Part shown: one piece after another, positions 34,394-42,329 of the stretch
How positions within the stretch are numbered: position 1 is the stretch's first letter
How the letters are laid out: each line of letters opens with the position of its first letter
Assembly (NCBI RefSeq): GCF_008312835.1
Contig: NZ_VSKS01000001.1
Location: forward strand, 310,001-374,000
Origin: Streptomyces marokkonensis
GTDB taxonomy: Bacteria > Actinomycetota > Actinomycetes > Streptomycetales > Streptomycetaceae
Direction: 5' to 3'
DNA length: 64,000 bases
The notes under the pieces: generated by a model
Databases searched by the model: none
Told to the model about the DNA's origin: nothing
Seen by the model: the letters and a program-made list of their open reading frames with translations, nothing else
Position numbers and translations under genes: made by a program

Positions 34394-35013
34394 CGGCGGG
34401 CCGCCGTCAGCCGTGCCAGACGCGCGGCGAACCGTCCGCCCGGCGCCGCACCGGCGACCACCGCGGCGTCGTCGGCCGTGTCCACGTCCCGCAGCCGCGG
34501 CAGTTCCCGCACCCGCAGATGCGCGAGCCGCAGCCGCTGCGCCGCCCCCGTGTCCGGGGCCGACATGGGCACCCCGCGCAACAGCCCCGGGTCGGGTTCG
34601 GCCAGGCCCAGTGCCCAGAAGCCGCCGTCCTCGGCGGGGCCGAAGTACGCCTCGCAGTCCGCGAAGTCCACGGTGAGCAGCTCCGGCGTCACCTGGGGCG
34701 TGTCCATGCCGATGAGGAGGGCGGGTCCGTCGCATCCGGCGAACGCGGCGGCCAGCCGCTCGTCGAGGCCGCCCGCGCACTGCGGTACGACCTCGAAGCC
34801 CGCCGGCAGCCAGGGCCCCGGCGCCCCGTCCAGCACCAGTACGCGGCGTCCCGCGGGCGTGCGTGCCACCACGTCCAGGGTGTCCGCGAGCGCCGCCTCC
34901 GCGAGCCCCGCCGCCTCCTCGGGGGTGAACGGCGGGGTGAGCCGGGTCTTCACCCGGCCCGGGCGGGGCTCCTTGGCGATGACGAGCAGGGTCACGGGCG
35001 CCACCGGCGTCAT
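34390..35013 (-). CDS. TIGR04282/DUF2064 family glycosyltransferase-like protein
   Basis: A 207-aa protein with a nucleotide-diphospho-sugar transferase fold. The N-terminal LLVIAKEPRPGRVKTRLTPP is the conserved nucleotide-binding segment. A central GMDTPQVTPELL and acidic GPAEDGGFWALGL follow. The family is named for a link to arsenosugar synthesis but occurs widely with GT2 genes, as here. It overlaps the GT2 gene and the methyltransferase gene by four bases each, so the three products should be made together. Confidence 0.88.
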   Translation of the reverse strand: MTPVAPVTLLVIAKEPRPGRVKTRLTPPFTPEEAAGLAEAALADTLDVVARTPAGRRVLVLDGAPGPWLPAGFEVVPQCAGGLDERLAAAFAGCDGPALLIGMDTPQVTPELLTVDFADCEAYFGPAEDGGFWALGLAEPDPGLLRGVPMSAPDTGAAQRLRLAHLRVRELPRLRDVDTADDAAVVAGAAPGGRFAARLARLTAARR

Positions 35014-35723
35014 GACGTCACCTCCTCGCGCACCGGCTCCTCCCGGAGCACCCGGCTCATGTCCCGTACCGCCTGGAAGGTGCCGCGCCAGGTGCCGGTC
35101 ACCTTGGAGGCACCCGTGCGCGGCGCGTACGGCACGTCGTGCTCGGCGACGCGCCAGCCGGCGTCGGCGGCGCGCACCACCATCTGGAGGGGATAGCCGC
35201 TGCGCCGGTCGGTCAGGCGCAGGGAGAGCAACTCCTCACGCCGTGCCGCCCGCAACGGGCCGAGATCGCGCAGCCGCAGTCCGGTACGGCGGCGCAGCAG
35301 CCGGGAAAGCGCGAGGTTGCCCGCGCGGGCGTGGACGGGCCAGACGCCGGGCGCCCGCGGCCGGCGGCGCCCCAGCACGAGGTCGGCGGCGCCCGCCCGG
35401 ATCTCCCGGACGAACGGCACCAGGTCCGCCGGATCCAGCGAGGCGTCGCAGTCGCAGAAGCAGACGATGTCGGCCGTGGCGGCGGTCAGCCCGGCATGGC
35501 AGGCGGCGCCGAAACCGCGCCGCTCCTCGTGCACGACGGTCGCGCCGAGCGCGCGGGCGACGCGGTCCGAGCCGTCCGTGGAGCCGTTGTCGACGACGAG
35601 GGCGCGCCAGCCGGGGGGGACGCGTTCCAGCACCCACGGCAGCGCCGCGGCCTCGTCGAGACAGGGGAGGACGACGTCCACGGGCGCGGGGTTCGCCTGT
35701 TCTGGGGCGGGGGAGGAGGTCAC
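35010..35723 (-). CDS. family 2 glycosyltransferase (DPM/DPG synthase-like)
   Basis: The GTG at 35723 gives 237 aa; the frame to 35852 is unlikely. GT-A motifs are clear: VDVVLPCLDEAAALPWVLER, ALVVDNGSTDGSDRVARALG, then DIVCFCDCDASLDPADLVPF with the DxD-type metal site. The late segment is SGYPLQMVVRAADAGWRVAEHDV. There is no membrane helix, so it probably works with a polyprenyl phosphate acceptor or a soluble sugar. It begins the three-gene coupled unit and is divergent from a response regulator gene. Confidence 0.87.
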   Translation of the reverse strand: MTSSPAPEQANPAPVDVVLPCLDEAAALPWVLERVPPGWRALVVDNGSTDGSDRVARALGATVVHEERRGFGAACHAGLTAATADIVCFCDCDASLDPADLVPFVREIRAGAADLVLGRRRPRAPGVWPVHARAGNLALSRLLRRRTGLRLRDLGPLRAARREELLSLRLTDRRSGYPLQMVVRAADAGWRVAEHDVPYAPRTGASKVTGTWRGTFQAVRDMSRVLREEPVREEVTS

Positions 35724-35836
35724 GGCTCTCACCCTACGAACGCGAAACGGGCACAACGGGCAGCGGCTGCTTACGAAACACGGACATCGGCGACCGGCCC
35801 GCACCGCTCGCGTGCGCGGGGTGCGAGGCTGGCCGC

Positions 35837-36559
35837 ATGGAACAGCGACCACCCGATGCCGAGGCCGGAGCCCGGGTCCTCGTCGTCGACGACGACCCCA
35901 CCGTGGCGGAGATCGTCACGGGCTACCTCGACCGCGCCGGATACGTCGTCGACCGGGCGGGTGACGGCCCCGACGCGCTCGCCCGCGCGGCGGCCCACTG
36001 GCCCGACCTCGTCGTCCTCGACCTCATGCTGCCCGGCATGGACGGCCTGGAGGTGTGCCGCAGGATGCGCGGTCACGGGCCGGTGCCGGTGATCATGCTC
36101 ACCGCGCGGGGTGACGAGGACGACCGCATCCTCGGCCTGGAGGTGGGCGCCGACGACTACGTCACCAAGCCGTTCAGCCCGCGCGAACTCGTCCTGCGCG
36201 TCGAGTCCGTGCTGCGCCGCACCCGCCCCGCCCCGGCCGCCGCCTCCGGTCTGCTGCGCGCCGCGGGCCTCGCCGTCGACCCGGCCGCCCGCCGTGCCAC
36301 CAAGAACGGCGATGAACTCGCCCTCACCATCCGCGAGTTCGACCTCCTCGTCTTCCTCCTGCGCAACCCCGGGCGGGCGTACGCGCGTGAGGAGCTGATG
36401 CGGGAGGTGTGGGGCTGGGACTTCGGCGACCTGTCCACCGTGACCGTCCACGTGCGGCGGCTGCGCGGCAAGGTGGAGGACGATCCCGCGCGGCCCCGGC
36501 TCATCCAGACCGTGTGGGGCGTCGGCTACCGCTTCGACCCCGCCGCAGGCGAGGAGTGA
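35837..36559 (+). CDS. OmpR/PhoB-type response regulator
   Basis: A 240-aa regulator. The receiver has the acidic pocket in VLVVDDDPTV, phosphoacceptor Asp62 in VVLDLMLPGMDG, a Thr in IMLTARG and Lys111 in DDYVTKPFSP. The C-terminal winged helix includes LTIREFDLLVFLLRNPGRAY, REELMREVWGWDFGDLSTVTVHVRRLRGKVE and the closing IQTVWGVGYRFDP. Its kinase gene follows after two bases. Divergence from the GT2 unit, with about 110 bases between, suggests it may regulate that unit. Confidence 0.93.
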   Translation: MEQRPPDAEAGARVLVVDDDPTVAEIVTGYLDRAGYVVDRAGDGPDALARAAAHWPDLVVLDLMLPGMDGLEVCRRMRGHGPVPVIMLTARGDEDDRILGLEVGADDYVTKPFSPRELVLRVESVLRRTRPAPAAASGLLRAAGLAVDPAARRATKNGDELALTIREFDLLVFLLRNPGRAYAREELMREVWGWDFGDLSTVTVHVRRLRGKVEDDPARPRLIQTVWGVGYRFDPAAGEE

Positions 36560-36561
36560 GC

Positions 36562-37674
36562 ATGCCGGACACGTTGCTCATCGCCCTGTTCGCCTTCCTC
36601 GGCGCCGCCGCGGCCGGTCTGCTCGGCGCGTGCGTGCTGCTGATGATCCGGCGCCGGTCGCTGACGGCGCACCTCGCGGTCGTCGCCGGGGTCGCGGTGA
36701 CCGCGATGCTCGCCGGCACGCTGGCCGTCGCCCAGGCCATGTTCCTGTCCGCGCACGACCTGAGCGTGGTCACGACGGTCGTCGCCATGGCCGCCGTGGT
36801 CTCCACCGTCACCGCGCTGCTGCTGGGCCGCTGGGTCGTCGCCCGCAGCCGGGACCTGACGCTCGCCGCCCGCTCCTTCGGCGACGGCGGCGACTTCGCG
36901 GCCCCCGACGGCCCGGCCACCGCCGAACTCGCCGCGCTCAGCCGCGAGCTGGCGGCGACCAGCGTCAAGCTCTCCCAGTCACGGGACCGCGAGCGGGCGC
37001 TGGAGTCCTCACGGCGGGAACTCGTCGCCTGGATCTCCCACGACCTGCGCACCCCGCTCGCCGGACTGCGCGCGATGGCCGAGGCGCTGGAGGACGGGGT
37101 CGCCGCCGAACCCGACCGATACCTCCGGCAGATCCGCACCGAGGTGGAGCGCCTCAACGACATGGTCGGCGACCTCTTCGAGCTCTCCCGCATCCACGCG
37201 GGCGCGCTGACCCTCTCGCTCTCCCGCATCTCCCTGTACGACCTGATCGGCGACGCCCTCGCCGGCGCGGATCCGCTCGCCCGCGAGCACGGCGTACGGC
37301 TCGTCGGCGACCGGGTCGAAGCGGTGCCGGTGGAGGTCGACGGGCGGGAGATGAGCCGGGTGCTGGGCAATCTGCTGGTCAACGCGATCCGCAGGACCCC
37401 GGCCGACGGCACGGTGGCCGTAGCCGCGCGGCGCTCGGACGAGGGCGTGGTGCTGTCCGTGACCGACGGCTGCGGCGGCATCCCCGAGGAGGACCTGCCC
37501 CGCGTCTTCGACACCGGCTGGCGCGGTACCCACGCCCGCACCCCACCGGCCGGCGCGGGCCTCGGCCTCGCCATCGTCCGCGGCATCGTCGAGGCCCATC
37601 GCGGCAGCACCACGGTCCGCAACGTCACCGGCGGCTGCCGCTTCGAGGTGACGCTCCCGGCGACGGAGGGCTGA
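36562..37674 (+). CDS. sensor histidine kinase, partner of the preceding regulator
   Basis: This 370-aa kinase has three to four membrane segments in the first 90 residues, with almost no extracellular domain, so it probably senses within the membrane or through another protein. A HAMP-like linker (RDLTLAARSFGDGG) follows, then the phosphoacceptor His160 in AWISHDLRTPLAGLRAM. The N box is LGNLLVNAIRRTP, and the G boxes are VTDGCGGIPEEDLPRVFDTG and GAGLGLAIVRGIVEAH. It starts two bases after the response regulator stop. Confidence 0.92.
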   Translation: MPDTLLIALFAFLGAAAAGLLGACVLLMIRRRSLTAHLAVVAGVAVTAMLAGTLAVAQAMFLSAHDLSVVTTVVAMAAVVSTVTALLLGRWVVARSRDLTLAARSFGDGGDFAAPDGPATAELAALSRELAATSVKLSQSRDRERALESSRRELVAWISHDLRTPLAGLRAMAEALEDGVAAEPDRYLRQIRTEVERLNDMVGDLFELSRIHAGALTLSLSRISLYDLIGDALAGADPLAREHGVRLVGDRVEAVPVEVDGREMSRVLGNLLVNAIRRTPADGTVAVAARRSDEGVVLSVTDGCGGIPEEDLPRVFDTGWRGTHARTPPAGAGLGLAIVRGIVEAHRGSTTVRNVTGGCRFEVTLPATEG

Positions 37675-37850
37675 CCTCGGATCCCCCTCCCGGGCGGACA
37701 CGCGGATGTCGCACGGCGCGGGTGATGCGGCGGCAGCGGTCGTCCCTCCGCCCGGTGACGCGGTCACCGGTGTGCCGTCCGTGCCGGGGTGCGCCGGTCC
37801 CGTGGCGCGGGTGGCGGCGCACGGCCGTGGGCGTCCCGCCGCGGGGCGGG

Positions 37851-38852
37851 TCAGTCGCCCCGGGGTCCCGCCGCCGCGAACTCCCGCATCCCCTCCTCGA
37901 AGGCGATCTCCGGCTTCCAGCCCAGTTCGGCGCGCAGACGGGAGGAGTCCGCCGTGATGTGGCGGACGTCGCCCAGGCGGTACTCGCCGGTGACGACCGG
38001 GTCCGGCCCGCCGTGGGCCGAAGCCAGGGCGCGGGCCATCTCGCCCACCGTGCGGGGCGTACCGCTGCCCGTGTTGTACGCGGTGAGCGTCCCGGCGGCC
38101 GGCTCCGCCGTCAGGGCGGCGACGTTCGCCGCCGCCACGTCCCGTACGTGGACGAAGTCCCGGCGCTGACCGCCGTCCTCGAAGACGCGCGGGGCCTCGC
38201 CGCGGGCCAGCGCCGAGCGGAAGAAGGAGGCGACTCCTGCGTACGGGGTGTCGCGGGGCATGCCGGGTCCGTAGACGTTGTGGTAGCGCAGCGACACCGC
38301 CGAACCGCCCGTCGACCGGGCCCAGGCGGCGGCCAGGTGCTCCTGGGCCAGCTTGGTCGTGGCGTACACGTTGCGCGGGTCGGCCGGTGCGTCCTCCCCG
38401 ACCAGGCCGGGGGCGAGGTCCGAGCCGCACACCGGGCAGGTGGGTTCGAAGCGCCCGGCCGCCAGGTCCGTGACGGCCCGCGGCCCCGGCCGCACCACCC
38501 CGTGCCGGCCACAGGCGTACCGGCCCTCGCCGTAGACCACCATGGAGCCGGCCAGCACCAGCCGCCGCACCCCCGCCTGGGCCATCGCTGCCAGCAGCAC
38601 CGCCGTGCCCAGGTCGTTGTGGGAGACGTACTCCGGTGCGTCGGCGAACCCGGTGCCCAGGCCGACCATCGCCGCCTGGTGGCAGACCGCGTCCACGCCG
38701 GACAGGGCCTCGCGCACCGCGCCGGGGGAACACACGTCCGCCGTCGGGACGGTGCGGACGTCGAACACGACGGGCTCGTGCCCGCGGGTCCGCAGCGCCT
38801 CGACGACATGGGACCCGATGAACCCGGCACCGCCGGTGACCAGTACACGCAT
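37851..38852 (-). CDS. NAD-dependent epimerase/dehydratase with a zinc-ribbon insertion
   Basis: A 333-aa extended SDR. MRVLVTGGAGFIGSHVVEAL is the NAD site, GSMVVYGEG the Ser strand, and the catalytic YATTK has Tyr and Lys. RYHNVYGPGMPRDTPYAG, the FFRSAL region and RRDFVHVRDVAAANVAAL are those of sugar-nucleotide epimerases. Unusually, about 30 residues between the Ser strand and the YxxxK helix hold YACGRHGVVRP and EPTCPVCGSDLAP, a zinc-binding pattern of three Cys and a His. It could epimerise or dehydrate an NDP-sugar used by the nearby GT genes. It is convergent with the kinase gene at 36.6 kb. Confidence 0.85.
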   Translation of the reverse strand: MRVLVTGGAGFIGSHVVEALRTRGHEPVVFDVRTVPTADVCSPGAVREALSGVDAVCHQAAMVGLGTGFADAPEYVSHNDLGTAVLLAAMAQAGVRRLVLAGSMVVYGEGRYACGRHGVVRPGPRAVTDLAAGRFEPTCPVCGSDLAPGLVGEDAPADPRNVYATTKLAQEHLAAAWARSTGGSAVSLRYHNVYGPGMPRDTPYAGVASFFRSALARGEAPRVFEDGGQRRDFVHVRDVAAANVAALTAEPAAGTLTAYNTGSGTPRTVGEMARALASAHGGPDPVVTGEYRLGDVRHITADSSRLRAELGWKPEIAFEEGMREFAAAGPRGD

Positions 38853-39071
38853 GAGCCCACGCTAGGCCCGCGCCCCACCGGACAGCGGGGCCGCGCCCGG
38901 CACGTCACCGCTCCGTAAGACGCGTCTCCCGTCGGGCACCCGCCCGGTGGACCCGGTCGGCCCCGGCCCGCGCGGGCGGCGGCCGGCGCCATCCGCGAAC
39001 CCGCTCGTCGCGGGCCGCCCGGCAGCAGCCGCGAGCCTCCTCCAGCAGCCCTCCCGCGGGCGGACGGGGCC

Positions 39072-39190
39072 GTCAGATGCCGAACGGTGAACACCGTCGC
39101 CCCCGGCCCGCCGGTCAGCTCGATGTCCCCGCCGCACGCCCGAGCCGGCGACCGGGCGACCGCGAGGCCCGGCCCGCTGCCGCCGGGCTG
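39072..39190 (-). pseudogene. duplicated fragment of the downstream histidine-kinase 3' end
   Basis: In the 438-base gap between the epimerase and kinase genes, 39086-39185 matches 39321-39420, the last G-box region of the kinase, with about nine mismatches by eye. On the minus strand it still reads GSGPGLAVARSPARACGGDI then ELTGGPGATVFTVR, but GLGLA has become GPGLA and the conserved AHGG is ACGG. Just before the former stop a 17-base deletion shifts the frame. No start codon or other kinase part is present. It is a decayed partial tandem copy. The rest of the gap holds two imperfect copies of a roughly 20-base GCCGTGAGCC-containing repeat near 39206-39250. Confidence 0.8.
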
Positions 39191-39290
39191 CCCTCGGCAG
39201 CGGCCGTGAGCCCTTCCCGGGTGGCCGTGAGCCTTCCCCGGGCGGCCGGGAGGAGGGGCCCGGCGGTCCGCCCGGCGGCCCGGTCACCCG

Positions 39291-40736
39291 TCAGGTGCCG
39301 CCGCCCAGCGGCAGCCGAACCGTGAACACCGTCGCCCCCGGCCCGCCGGTCAGCTCGATGTCGCCGCCGTGCGCCCGCGCCAGCGACCGGGCGACCGCGA
39401 GGCCCAGCCCGCTGCCGCCCCGGTCCCGGCTGCGGGCCTTGTCGACCCGGTAGAACCGGTCGAAGACCCGCTCCCGGTCCTCCGCCGGCACACCGGGGCC
39501 CGCGTCGGCCACCCGCACCAGCGCCGCGTCACCGGCCACCGACACCTCCACCGACACCGGGGTGCCGGCCGGGGTGTGCACGGCGGCGTTGGTGAGCAGG
39601 TTGTCCAGCACCTGCCGGATGCGCTGCGGATCGAGCCGCAGCCGCAGCGGACCGCTCCCGGCGGTCACCGTCAGCGGATGCCCCGAACGGCCCGCCCGGA
39701 ACGCGTCGGCGGCCTGCTGGACCAGCTCCGTCAGATCCGTGTCCGCGATGCGCAGCGGTGCCTCCACCTCCGCCGCGTCCAGCCGGGCGAGCAGCAGCAG
39801 GTCGTCGAGCAGCACGCCCATGCGGGCGGCCTCCGCCCGCAGCCGGGCCAGATGCCGCTCGCGTTCGGCGGGTTCGTTGGCCGCGGCGTACTGGAACAGG
39901 TCCGCGTAGCCGCGTACCGACATCAACGGGGTGCGCAGCTCGTGCGAGGCGTCCGCGACGAAGCGGCGCAGCCGCAGCTCCGCCTCCGCGCGCACCGCGA
40001 GGGAGCCGTCGATGTGCTCCAGCATCGTGTTGAAGGCGGTGCGCAGCTCCGCCACCTCGAGACCGCCGTCCCGCCCGTCCGCGCGCAGCGGCAGCCGGGC
40101 CGCCGACACGCTCAGGTCGTGCGAGGCGATGCCGTGCGCGGTGTGCGCCATGTCGCTCAGCGGCTCGAGCCCCCGCCGCAGCATCCGCCGCCCGAACACC
40201 ACCAGGGCGAGCAGCGCGAGGGCGAACACCACGACCTGCACCGTGATCAGCTGCTCGACGGTCTCCTCGACGTCCTTCACGGGAGCGGCACTCACCAGCA
40301 CCACCCCCGGTTCGACCTCGCAGCCGCGCAGCCGGTAGGTGCCCTTCCCCTCGATCCGCGCGGTGCGCACCAGCTCCGTGTCGGAGTGCGCCATCGCCCG
40401 CGCCAGATCGGCCATCGCCCGGGTGTCGCCGGGCACGTCGGAGGGCCTGCGCAGTGTGACCGCGTCGCCGGAGACGTCGTACACCGCCGTGTACCAGCCG
40501 TAGTACGGCTTGCGCCGCACCGTGCCGTGCGCCGCCGCGTCCTTGGCCTGCACGGTCTGGATCAGCTTCAGCTGGTCGCCGAGCTGCCGCTCCAGATAGT
40601 CCCGCATGTACGCGGTCAGGGCCGTGCCGACGACCGCGAACACCGCGAGCGACAGCACCCCGAGGCCCAGCGCCAGCCGGGTGCCCAGCCGCATCCGCCG
40701 GTACGTGTCCCGCAGCCGCCGGGCGGCCCCGGTCAC
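39291..40736 (-). CDS. sensor histidine kinase (HAMP, HisKA, HATPase)
   Basis: GTG 40736 overlaps the regulator stop by four bases and gives 481 aa. A membrane helix (LALGLGVLSLAVFAVVGTAL) is followed by an extracellular sensor of about 120 residues and a second helix (VVVFALALLALVVFGRRML). HAMP (LEPLSDMAHTAHGIASHDLS), phosphoacceptor His265 in ADASHELRTPLMSVRGYA, the N box LDNLLTNAAVHTPAG and G boxes VADAGPGVPAEDRERVF and GGSGLGLAVARS follow. It is similar in layout to TrcS/CseC-type kinases. A decayed copy of its last 35 codons lies downstream. Confidence 0.93.
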   Translation of the reverse strand: MTGAARRLRDTYRRMRLGTRLALGLGVLSLAVFAVVGTALTAYMRDYLERQLGDQLKLIQTVQAKDAAAHGTVRRKPYYGWYTAVYDVSGDAVTLRRPSDVPGDTRAMADLARAMAHSDTELVRTARIEGKGTYRLRGCEVEPGVVLVSAAPVKDVEETVEQLITVQVVVFALALLALVVFGRRMLRRGLEPLSDMAHTAHGIASHDLSVSAARLPLRADGRDGGLEVAELRTAFNTMLEHIDGSLAVRAEAELRLRRFVADASHELRTPLMSVRGYADLFQYAAANEPAERERHLARLRAEAARMGVLLDDLLLLARLDAAEVEAPLRIADTDLTELVQQAADAFRAGRSGHPLTVTAGSGPLRLRLDPQRIRQVLDNLLTNAAVHTPAGTPVSVEVSVAGDAALVRVADAGPGVPAEDRERVFDRFYRVDKARSRDRGGSGLGLAVARSLARAHGGDIELTGGPGATVFTVRLPLGGGT

Positions 40737-41422
40737 TCGGCGGCCCGCCGTATCACGTACCCGAAGCCCCGCACGGTCTGGATCAGCGGCGCACCGGTGT
40801 CGTCCAGCTTGCGCCGCAGCCGGCTGACCACCAGCTCCACCACGTTGGAACGGCCGCCGAAGCCGTACTCCCACACGTGGTCCAGGATCTGCGCCTTGGT
40901 CAGGACGGTCGGCGACCGGCGCATCAGGTAGCGCAGGACCCCGTACTCGGTCGGCGTCAGCGACAGCAGCCGCTCACCGCGCCGCACCTCACGGGTGTCC
41001 TCGTCCATCGTCAGGTCCGCCACCCGCAGCACCGACCGCCGGAACCCCGGCCCCGCGCTGCGCCGCAGCACCGTCCGCAGCCGCGCCATCAGCTCCTCGA
41101 CGGCGAACGGCTTCACCAGGTAGTCGTCCCCGCCCCGGGTCAGCCCCGCGACCCGGTCCGCGACCCCGTCCCGGGCGGTGAGGAACACCACCGGCACCAT
41201 CGTCCCCGAGCGCCGCAGCCGGTCCAGGACACCGAAGCCGTCGACGTCCGGCAGCATCAGGTCGAGCACCACGATGTCCGGGCGGAACCCGGCGGCGCGG
41301 CGCAGCGCCTCTTCACCCGAGTTGGCGGTGACCGCCTCCCAGCCCTCGTACCGGGCGACCGTCGCCACCAGGTCGGCTATCGGCGGGTCGTCGTCCACGA
41401 CGAGGAGTCGTACTTTTTCCAC
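40733..41422 (-). CDS. OmpR-type response regulator paired with the HAMP kinase
   Basis: The GTG at 41422 gives 229 aa starting MEKVRLLVVDDDPPIADLV; the longer frame is a shadow of the neighbouring ApbE remnant. Asp54 in VVLDLMLPDVDG is the phosphoacceptor and Lys in DDYLVKPFAVEEL closes the site. The winged helix ends LSLTPTEYGVLRYLMRRSPT, then WEYGFGGRSNVVELVVSRLRRKLD and IQTVRGFGYVIRRA. It is the first gene of the two-component pair and divergent from the ApbE remnant. Confidence 0.92.
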   Translation of the reverse strand: MEKVRLLVVDDDPPIADLVATVARYEGWEAVTANSGEEALRRAAGFRPDIVVLDLMLPDVDGFGVLDRLRRSGTMVPVVFLTARDGVADRVAGLTRGGDDYLVKPFAVEELMARLRTVLRRSAGPGFRRSVLRVADLTMDEDTREVRRGERLLSLTPTEYGVLRYLMRRSPTVLTKAQILDHVWEYGFGGRSNVVELVVSRLRRKLDDTGAPLIQTVRGFGYVIRRAAE

Positions 41423-41572
41423 CCGCCCATACTGCGGCACCGGGCGTCCGGCGCCCGAGGCCGGTGCGCCTCCGCGTCCCGATCGACAACGACTTGAAAG
41501 CCGGCCGACAGCGGATCGACAGCGCCCGCGACCAGGCTCGGTGTCCCAGGACCCGATCAAGGAGCTTCCGGC

Positions 41573-42195
41573 GTGACAGCTGTCTCCGTGCCTCCCGCGC
41601 CGCTTGTGAGGACAGCGAGGTCTCCCGGCTCGACCGGGGCGAGCTGCCCCCCGCCCGGACCGGCCCCGATCTGACGGAGGTCCTCGACCTCTGCGAGCGG
41701 TACCGGACCGCCACCGGCGGCGCCTTCGACGTACGGCTGCCGGGGCGGCGGCTCGACCCCTGCGCCGTGGTGAAGGGCTGGTCGGTGCAGCGGGGCGCCG
41801 AACTGCTCGAGGCGGCCGGGGCACGGCGGTTCTGCCTCAACGCCGGCGGTGACGTGGTCGCGGCCGGCGGCCCGTGGCGGGTGGGCGTACGGCACCCCGG
41901 GCACGCCGGCCGGCTGTGCGCCGTCGTCCACCTCACCGACGGCGCGGTCGCCACCTCCGCGCGCTACGAACGCGGCGACCACATCATCGACGGGCGCACC
42001 GGCCGCCCGGCCACCGGTCTGCTGAGCCTGACCGTCGTCGCCCCCACCCTGACCGAGGCGGACGCGGTCGCCACCGCGGGCTTCGCACTGGGGCGGGAAG
42101 GGCCCGAGTGGGCCGCGGCGCGCCCCGGCTGCGAGGTGTTCGCCGTCACCGCGGACCGACGGGTGCTGCGCACCCCGGGGTTTCCCACGCCGTAA
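41573..42195 (+). pseudogene. FAD:protein FMN transferase (ApbE), 5'-damaged
   Basis: The C-terminal 195 codons of an ApbE-like protein are intact: DSEVSRLDRGELPPARTGPD, TATGGAFDVRLPGRRLDPCAVVKGW, GARRFCLNAGGDVVAAGGPW, and GAVATSARYERGDHIIDGRTG with the Mg-site. The N-terminal region that carries the MGT motif and the first strands is missing. A good AAGGAG at 41559-41564 leads to GTG 41573, but that frame (MTAVSVPPAPLVRTAR) is out of phase with the ApbE body and stops after about 33 codons. No other start serves the body. A deletion with frameshift near 41.61 kb explains this. It would flavinylate an exported protein if intact; no FMN-binding target gene is next to it. Confidence 0.75.
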
Positions 42196-42329
42196 TCCGG
42201 GCAGGTGGCGGCCCAGGGGTCGGGTGCGCGGGGTTCCGGGGCTTTGTCGGTGGTGCCGTTTACACTCACCGGCGGCACAGCGCGCGACCCCGGTCAGAAA
42301 CTTCCGCCACCCGAAGGGCATTCGGCGTC

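Noticed and set aside
33830-36559. 909-codon plus-strand frame ending in the response regulator
   Set aside because: Only the last 240 codons are real; the upstream part is antisense to the methyltransferase and glycosyltransferase genes.
39200-39255. CRISPR-like or regulatory tandem repeat
   Set aside because: Only two imperfect copies of a roughly 20-base unit are present, with no spacer structure.
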